DNA of 10,024 nt from Verrucomicrobiota bacterium (lineage in GTDB: Bacteria; Verrucomicrobiota; Kiritimatiellia; CAIQIC01; Lenti-01): the NCBI GenBank assembly GCA_003451935.1, contig DMJA01000179.1, forward strand, positions 1 through 10,024, given 5' to 3'. Positions 5,920 through 10,024 of this stretch are shown piece after piece. How positions within the stretch are numbered: the first letter of the stretch is position 1; each line of letters starts with the position of its first letter. Both the position numbers and the translations under genes were made by a program. Below the pieces are notes generated by a model, which was not told the DNA's origin, did no database searches, and worked only from the letters and a program-made list of their open reading frames with translations.

Positions 5920-6857
5920 AAGAAATCGCCATGAAAAACATCTTGAAGAACAAATGGATCGGAACCGCGGCGCTGGTGGCAGCGCTGGCATGGCTGGCAA
6001 CCGGGTGCGACACGGTCAACCAACTGACCGAGCTTGGCACGGGGATCGCGGTGGCGTCGGGGGCCATCAACACGAACCAGGCGGCCAGCATCAATCGAAC
6101 GACGCAGGCGGTGGCCAAGACCTTCCAGGACATCACGCCGGAGCAGGAATACTACATCGGACGCACGGTGGCGGCGACGGTGCTGCTGGGCTACAAGCCG
6201 CAACCGGCGGAGGATCTCAATGGGTATCTCAACCAGGTGGGCCAGGCGCTGGCGCAGTTTTCGGCGCGCCCGGAAACCTTCGGCGGCTACCACTTCATGG
6301 TGCTGGATTCCGACGAGATCAACGCTTTCGCGGCGCCGGGCGGACTGATCCTGGCGACGCGCGGCCTGCTGAAATGCTGCAAGAACGAGGATGAACTGGC
6401 GTCGGTGCTCGCGCACGAGATCGGCCACGTCGAGAAGCTGCATGGCTTGCGGGCCATCCGCACGGGCCGGCTCAATTCCGCGCTGACGGTCTTGGCGGTC
6501 GAGGCCGGAAAGAACCTGGGCGGGGAGCAATTGGCCGAAGTGACGAAGGCCTTCGACGAGTCCATCAACGACATCGCGACGACGCTTATGAACAGCGGCT
6601 ATTCGCGGAAGCTGGAGTTTGAGGCCGATGCCGCCGCCATCGCCATCCTGAAAAAGGCGGGATATCAGCCGGGCGCGCTGGTGGCGATGCTGGAGAACAT
6701 GGCGAAGAACTGGGATTCCTCGCGCAAGGACTTCGCGGCGACGCATCCGGCGCCGGCGGACCGCATCCAGGAACTCCAGAAGAGTGGCGTGGCGTCGTCG
6801 GTGGCTTCCGCGCCCGCCCGCCAGCAACGGTTCCTCGCCGCGACGAAGTCGCTGTAA
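5916..6857 (+). CDS. M48-family zinc metalloprotease lipoprotein
   Basis: The 313-residue protein has a lipoprotein signal ending in LATGC (Cys31 with this start) and a zinc protease domain. HEIGH (H167, E168, H171) supplies two zinc ligands and the catalytic Glu, and EFEAD further on (E236) probably gives the third ligand. The C-terminal THPAPADRI is the conserved (S/T)HPxxxxRI motif of M48 proteases. Relatives such as LoiP and BepA work in the periplasm on outer-membrane protein quality control, and this protein likely does the same at a lipid-anchored site. ATG 5916 overlaps the previous stop; ATG 5931 would give a shorter and more usual lipoprotein signal (Cys26), and neither has a strong ribosome site. 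The same frame stays open far upstream of 5916 only because of high GC content; that part is not coding. Confidence 0.92.
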   Translation: MKEIAMKNILKNKWIGTAALVAALAWLATGCDTVNQLTELGTGIAVASGAINTNQAASINRTTQAVAKTFQDITPEQEYYIGRTVAATVLLGYKPQPAEDLNGYLNQVGQALAQFSARPETFGGYHFMVLDSDEINAFAAPGGLILATRGLLKCCKNEDELASVLAHEIGHVEKLHGLRAIRTGRLNSALTVLAVEAGKNLGGEQLAEVTKAFDESINDIATTLMNSGYSRKLEFEADAAAIAILKKAGYQPGALVAMLENMAKNWDSSRKDFAATHPAPADRIQELQKSGVASSVASAPARQQRFLAATKSL

Positions 6858-6872
6858 GAGGCGGCGAGCCGG

Positions 6873-9011
6873 ATGAACAAAAAGGTCGCGTACGGGCTGC
6901 TGGCCGGGGCGCTGGCGGCCGCCTGCGTGGTCGCGTTGGACCGCACCGGCCTGGCCGCGCGCTGGGACAACCCGATGTCGGACTGGCGCGCGCGCCTGCT
7001 CGCGAAACCCTCGGCCGCGACGGAGCAGGTGAAGCTGGTCTTGCTGGACCAGTATAGCCTGGACTGGGCGAGCCAGAACATGGGGCTGTCATGGCCATGG
7101 CCGCGCGAGGTCTACGGCGCCTTGCTGGACTATCTGAAGCGCAACGGCGCCAAGACCGTGGTGTTCGACGTGCTCTACACGGAGCCGTCGGCCTATGGCG
7201 TGGCGGACGACGAGGCGCTGGGCGCGGCCGCGGGCCGGTGCGGCAACTTCGTCGGCGCGGTGTTCCTGGGGAAGCAGACCGAGCAGGCGACAAGCTGGCC
7301 CGAATTCGCGAAACCCAATCCCATCCGCGTGGAAGGGCTGGAGGCGTGGCTGGAAGCGCATCCGGGTCCGGCACAGGAAATCGTGTCGGCCGGCGCGGCG
7401 TTCCCCGTTCCAGAACTGGCGAAACAGGTGGCCTGGCTGGCGAATGTGCGCGAGGTGCCCGACGGCGATGGCGTCTTCCGTCGCGCCGCCCCGTTCCGCA
7501 TCTTCGACGGGCAGGTGCTGCCGTCGCTGGGGGTCGCCGGCTGGCTGGCGGGGCTCGGCGAAGGTCCGGCGAAGGCCAAGATGGAACCGCGCGCGCTGAT
7601 TGCGGGCGGGAAACGCATTCCGCTGGACGATGCCGGGCGGATGATCCTGAAATTCCGCGGAAAATCCGGTACCCACCAGGCCTTCAACGCGGCCGAGGTG
7701 ATCCAATCGGAGATGCGCCTTCTGGAAGGCGGAAAGCCGCCGATTCAGGATGGCAGCGTCTTTAAGGATGCCCATGTCGTGTTTGGATTCAGCGCGCCGG
7801 GCTTGAAGGACCTGCGGCCGTCGCCGATGGGCGGGGACTATCCAGGTCCCGAAATCTACGCGACGATGCTGGACGATTTGCTGGCCGGCGATTTCTTGCG
7901 CGATGCGCCGGCCGTGGCGGTCTGGCTGTGGGTGCTGCTGCTGGCGTTGGTGGCGGGCGTGGTGGCGGCCACGTCGCGCAACGGGTGGCAGAGCGCGGCG
8001 GCTTCCGTGGTGCTGATTCCGTTGCCGACGCTGGCGGGGCTGGCGGCATGGCAGGGCGGTTTCGTCCTGCCGGTGGCGGGGGCCTCGGCGGGCGTTGGGA
8101 TAACCCTGCTGGGCGGGGCCGTGGTGAACTTCGTGCTGGAAGGCCGGCAGAAGATGTTCATCAAGGGTGCATTCAAGCATTACCTGAGCGCCGACGTGAT
8201 CGAGCAGATCATGCGCGATCCCGACAGCCTGAAGCTCGGCGGCGAGCGCCGCGAACTGACGATCTTCTTCTCTGACCTGCAGGGGTTCTCGACGATTTCG
8301 GAGCGGCTCGGTCCGGAGGATTTGACGAAGTTGTTGAACGATTATCTGTCCGACATGACGGACATCATCCTCGAAGAAGGCGGCACGCTGGACAAATACG
8401 AGGGCGACGCGATCATCGCGTTCTGGAACGCGCCGCTGGCCCAGCCCGACCACGCGGTGCGCGCGGTGCGCGCCTCGGTGCGCTGCCAGCGGAAGCTGGC
8501 GGAGCGGCGCGCGGAGTTCGAGCAGCGCACGGGCGCGGTGATGAAGATGCGCATCGGCCTGAACACGGGGCCGGTGGTGGTCGGCAACATGGGATCGAGC
8601 AACCGCTTCGATTATACGGTGCTGGGCGACGCGGCAAACCTGGCCTCTCGGCTCGAAGGCGCGAACAAGGCGCTGGGCACCTACATGATGGTGGCGGAAT
8701 CGACCTGGACGCAGACGAACGGCACCTTTCCGGGACGCGAGCTGGGATCCCTGCGCGTGGTGGGGCGCAAGACGCCGGTGCGGGTGTTTGAGGCGACGGG
8801 GTTGGAAGGCGAAACCGTGCAAGGCGTGGAGAAGGACTTCGAGGCCGCGCTGGCGCAGGCGAAGGCGGGGCGCTGGGCCGAGGCGGCGGAGGCGTTTGAA
8901 AAACTGGGCGACGATGCGGCATCGAAGACCTACGCGGCGAAATGCCGCGCGCTGACATCGGCCGGCCCCGGCGCGGGGTGGGACGGCATCTGGAATTTGA
9001 CGGAGAAGTGA
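6873..9011 (+). CDS. CHASE2-domain class III adenylate cyclase
   Basis: The 712-residue protein has an N-terminal membrane segment (about 6-24), an extracytoplasmic CHASE2 sensor domain (about 30-345; markers VKLVLLDQYSLDW, WPWPREVYGALLDYL and AKTVVFDVLYTEP), and three membrane segments at about 347-423. A cytoplasmic class III nucleotide cyclase domain (about 455-640) follows. Catalytic residues are complete: metal-binding D468 (FFSDLQGF) and D512 (KYEGDAI), adenine-contacting K508 and T582, and N589 with R593 (NLASR) for transition-state binding. Lys with Thr is the class IIIb pattern, so the product is most likely cAMP. The C-terminal tail resembles a short helical repeat and ends GWDGIWNLTEK, as in other CHASE2 cyclases. 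It would convert an envelope signal into cAMP. The gap to the protease gene is 15 nt with a weak ribosome site. Confidence 0.95.
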   Translation: MNKKVAYGLLAGALAAACVVALDRTGLAARWDNPMSDWRARLLAKPSAATEQVKLVLLDQYSLDWASQNMGLSWPWPREVYGALLDYLKRNGAKTVVFDVLYTEPSAYGVADDEALGAAAGRCGNFVGAVFLGKQTEQATSWPEFAKPNPIRVEGLEAWLEAHPGPAQEIVSAGAAFPVPELAKQVAWLANVREVPDGDGVFRRAAPFRIFDGQVLPSLGVAGWLAGLGEGPAKAKMEPRALIAGGKRIPLDDAGRMILKFRGKSGTHQAFNAAEVIQSEMRLLEGGKPPIQDGSVFKDAHVVFGFSAPGLKDLRPSPMGGDYPGPEIYATMLDDLLAGDFLRDAPAVAVWLWVLLLALVAGVVAATSRNGWQSAAASVVLIPLPTLAGLAAWQGGFVLPVAGASAGVGITLLGGAVVNFVLEGRQKMFIKGAFKHYLSADVIEQIMRDPDSLKLGGERRELTIFFSDLQGFSTISERLGPEDLTKLLNDYLSDMTDIILEEGGTLDKYEGDAIIAFWNAPLAQPDHAVRAVRASVRCQRKLAERRAEFEQRTGAVMKMRIGLNTGPVVVGNMGSSNRFDYTVLGDAANLASRLEGANKALGTYMMVAESTWTQTNGTFPGRELGSLRVVGRKTPVRVFEATGLEGETVQGVEKDFEAALAQAKAGRWAEAAEAFEKLGDDAASKTYAAKCRALTSAGPGAGWDGIWNLTEK

Positions 9012-9021
9012 GGACGGTGGC

Positions 9022-9804
9022 ATGAAGGTTTTTCTGGGAGGGGCGCGCGGCAGTTTTCCGGTCTCGGGCCCGGACAAGATGCGCTATGGCGGAGACACGT
9101 TCTCCCTGCTGGTCGAAGGCCGCAACGGCGAACAGGTGCTGATCGATGCCGGCAGCGGCGTGCGGCAACTGAAGGGGCGCCTGCGCGCCGGCGGAACGGT
9201 TTTCTTCACGCATACGCATCTGGACCACCTGATCGGCCTGCCGATGCTGTCGAAGACATGGCCGCGGCGCCTGATCCTGCCGCGCGGCGGACTCCGGGAG
9301 GTGCTGGCGCGCGTGTTTTCGCCGCCGGTGTGGCCGGTGAAGCTGCCGGACGCGGAATTTCCGATGCCGGCGGAGCCGATGGAGGTGGGCGGGTTGCGGG
9401 TGGGTTGGCATGCCGTGGCGCATCCCGACGGCTGCGTCGCCTACCGCGTGGACGAGCCGGCGACGGGCGCGAGCGTGGTGGTGGCGACCGATGTCGAATG
9501 GCAGATGATGACGCCGCGCGCGCAGGACGCGTTCGCGCTGTTCGCGCGGGGCGCGGACCTGTTGGTTTTCGATTCGCAATATCTGCCGGCGGAATATGCC
9601 GCGCACAAGGGCTGGGGCCATAGCACCTGGACGGATGCCGTCGAAGCCGCGCGTCGTTTCGGCGTGCAAAAACTGTGGCTGATGCACCACGCGCCTGGCC
9701 GCAAAGATGCCGAACTCGACGCGCTGGCCGCCGAGGCGGCCGCGGCGTTCAAAGGGGCCGTCTTCCCGACGGTCGAAACCATGACGGAGATCCTGCATGA
9801 ATAG
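9022..9804 (+). CDS. MBL-fold metallo-hydrolase, possible cyclic-nucleotide phosphodiesterase
   Basis: The 260-residue protein shows the metallo-beta-lactamase fold: YGGDTFSLLVE and VLIDAGSGVRQL at the N-terminus, the HxHxDH metal motif H64-T-H66-L-D68-H69, His134, D157 (VVATDVEW) and H222/H223 (LWLMHHAPG). The GWGHSTWTDAVEAAR segment near the end is typical of a subfamily that includes phosphodiesterase-like enzymes related to PhnP and cyclic-nucleotide phosphodiesterases. No signal peptide is seen, so it is probably cytosolic. It begins 10 nt after the adenylate cyclase stop, with GAGG at 9010-9013 as a ribosome site. The pairing suggests that it may hydrolyse the cyclase product or a related phosphodiester; this is inference. 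Other MBL reactions remain possible. Metal ligands all appear present. Confidence 0.9.
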   Translation: MKVFLGGARGSFPVSGPDKMRYGGDTFSLLVEGRNGEQVLIDAGSGVRQLKGRLRAGGTVFFTHTHLDHLIGLPMLSKTWPRRLILPRGGLREVLARVFSPPVWPVKLPDAEFPMPAEPMEVGGLRVGWHAVAHPDGCVAYRVDEPATGASVVVATDVEWQMMTPRAQDAFALFARGADLLVFDSQYLPAEYAAHKGWGHSTWTDAVEAARRFGVQKLWLMHHAPGRKDAELDALAAEAAAAFKGAVFPTVETMTEILHE

Positions 9805-10024
9805 CGCGATGTTGTTCCATTTCGCGGAGGGGGGGGGGCTGATCCTGGTGCTGCTGGCCGCAATGGGCCTCGCGGTCCTGCCCCGGCGCGCCTTGGCGCG
9901 GAAGGCGAAGGCATCGCAGCGGCTTTTCTCGAAATGGCTGTTCGCGGCGCTAGAAAGCCTGGTCTTTCCGATGCTGGCGCTGGGGCTGGGCTGGCTGGCG
10001 CTGTGGGCGCCGGAGGCGCTGGGC
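9797..10024 (+). CDS. N-terminal part of a membrane protein, cut by window edge
   Basis: An open frame from ATG 9797 runs 76 codons to the window end without a stop. It overlaps the MBL gene by 8 bases and has GGAG (9785-9788) eight bases before the ATG, so coupling is likely; ATG 9809 is an alternative start. Two hydrophobic segments are visible: about residues 15-28 (LILVLLAAMGLAVL) and about 56-71 (LVFPMLALGLGWLALW), separated by a basic stretch (PRRALARKAKASQRLFSKW). This layout resembles the start of multi-pass proteins such as MscS-type channels, but too little is visible to name it. A G10 tract (9829-9838) lies in codons 11-14, so the frame depends on its exact length. Confidence 0.7.
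   Translation, partial: MNSAMLFHFAEGGGLILVLLAAMGLAVLPRRALARKAKASQRLFSKWLFAALESLVFPMLALGLGWLALWAPEALG

Noticed and set aside
7089..9077. 662-codon reverse-strand open frame opposite the cyclase
   Set aside because: It is Arg/His/Gln-rich without motifs and lies opposite a full CHASE2-cyclase gene.

Overview
The window suggests a Gram-negative bacterium with a GC-rich genome. From about position 2150 onward the codons nearly always end in G or C, and the genes encode an outer-membrane lipid-asymmetry (Mla/MCE) module and lipoproteins with lipoboxes. A member of the PVC group (Verrucomicrobiota or Kiritimatiellota) would fit this mix of genes, but that is a guess from gene content; no phylogenetic marker is present.

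Region 1 (1-1900) is visibly richer in A+T, with different codon use. It holds a two-gene restriction-modification unit: the 3' part of a D12-class adenine DNA methyltransferase, then, overlapping by ATGA, a protein with an N-terminal winged-helix-like part and a C-terminal PD-(D/E)XK nuclease signature. It looks like horizontally acquired DNA next to a core operon.

Region 2 (1901-2155) is a non-coding junction with homopolymer tracts (C10, G8, G7, G6), two 15-bp near-identical direct repeats 28 bp apart, and a sigma70-like promoter placed so close to the next ATG that the transcript is probably leaderless.

Region 3 (2156-10024) is a tightly packed run of eight same-strand genes with gaps of at most about 15 nt, or with overlaps. 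In order: MlaE-like permease, a degenerate ABC ATPase homologue, MlaD/MCE protein, TPR lipoprotein, secreted SH3b protein, M48 metalloprotease lipoprotein, CHASE2-class III adenylate cyclase, MBL-fold hydrolase, and the start of a membrane protein (nine reading frames counting this partial one). The first three form an MCE lipid-transport core, the next three are exported envelope proteins, and the cyclase plus MBL hydrolase could make and break a cyclic nucleotide.

The most unusual observation is the gene in the MlaF position (2956-3597). It can be aligned along its length with an MlaF-type ATPase, yet Walker A, the Q-loop, the LSGGQ signature, Walker B with its catalytic Glu, and the H-loop are all replaced. 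The MlaE helix expected to contact the ATPase also differs from the usual pattern. This suggests an MCE transporter with a pseudo-ATPase subunit, joined in one operon to envelope proteolysis and cAMP signalling.
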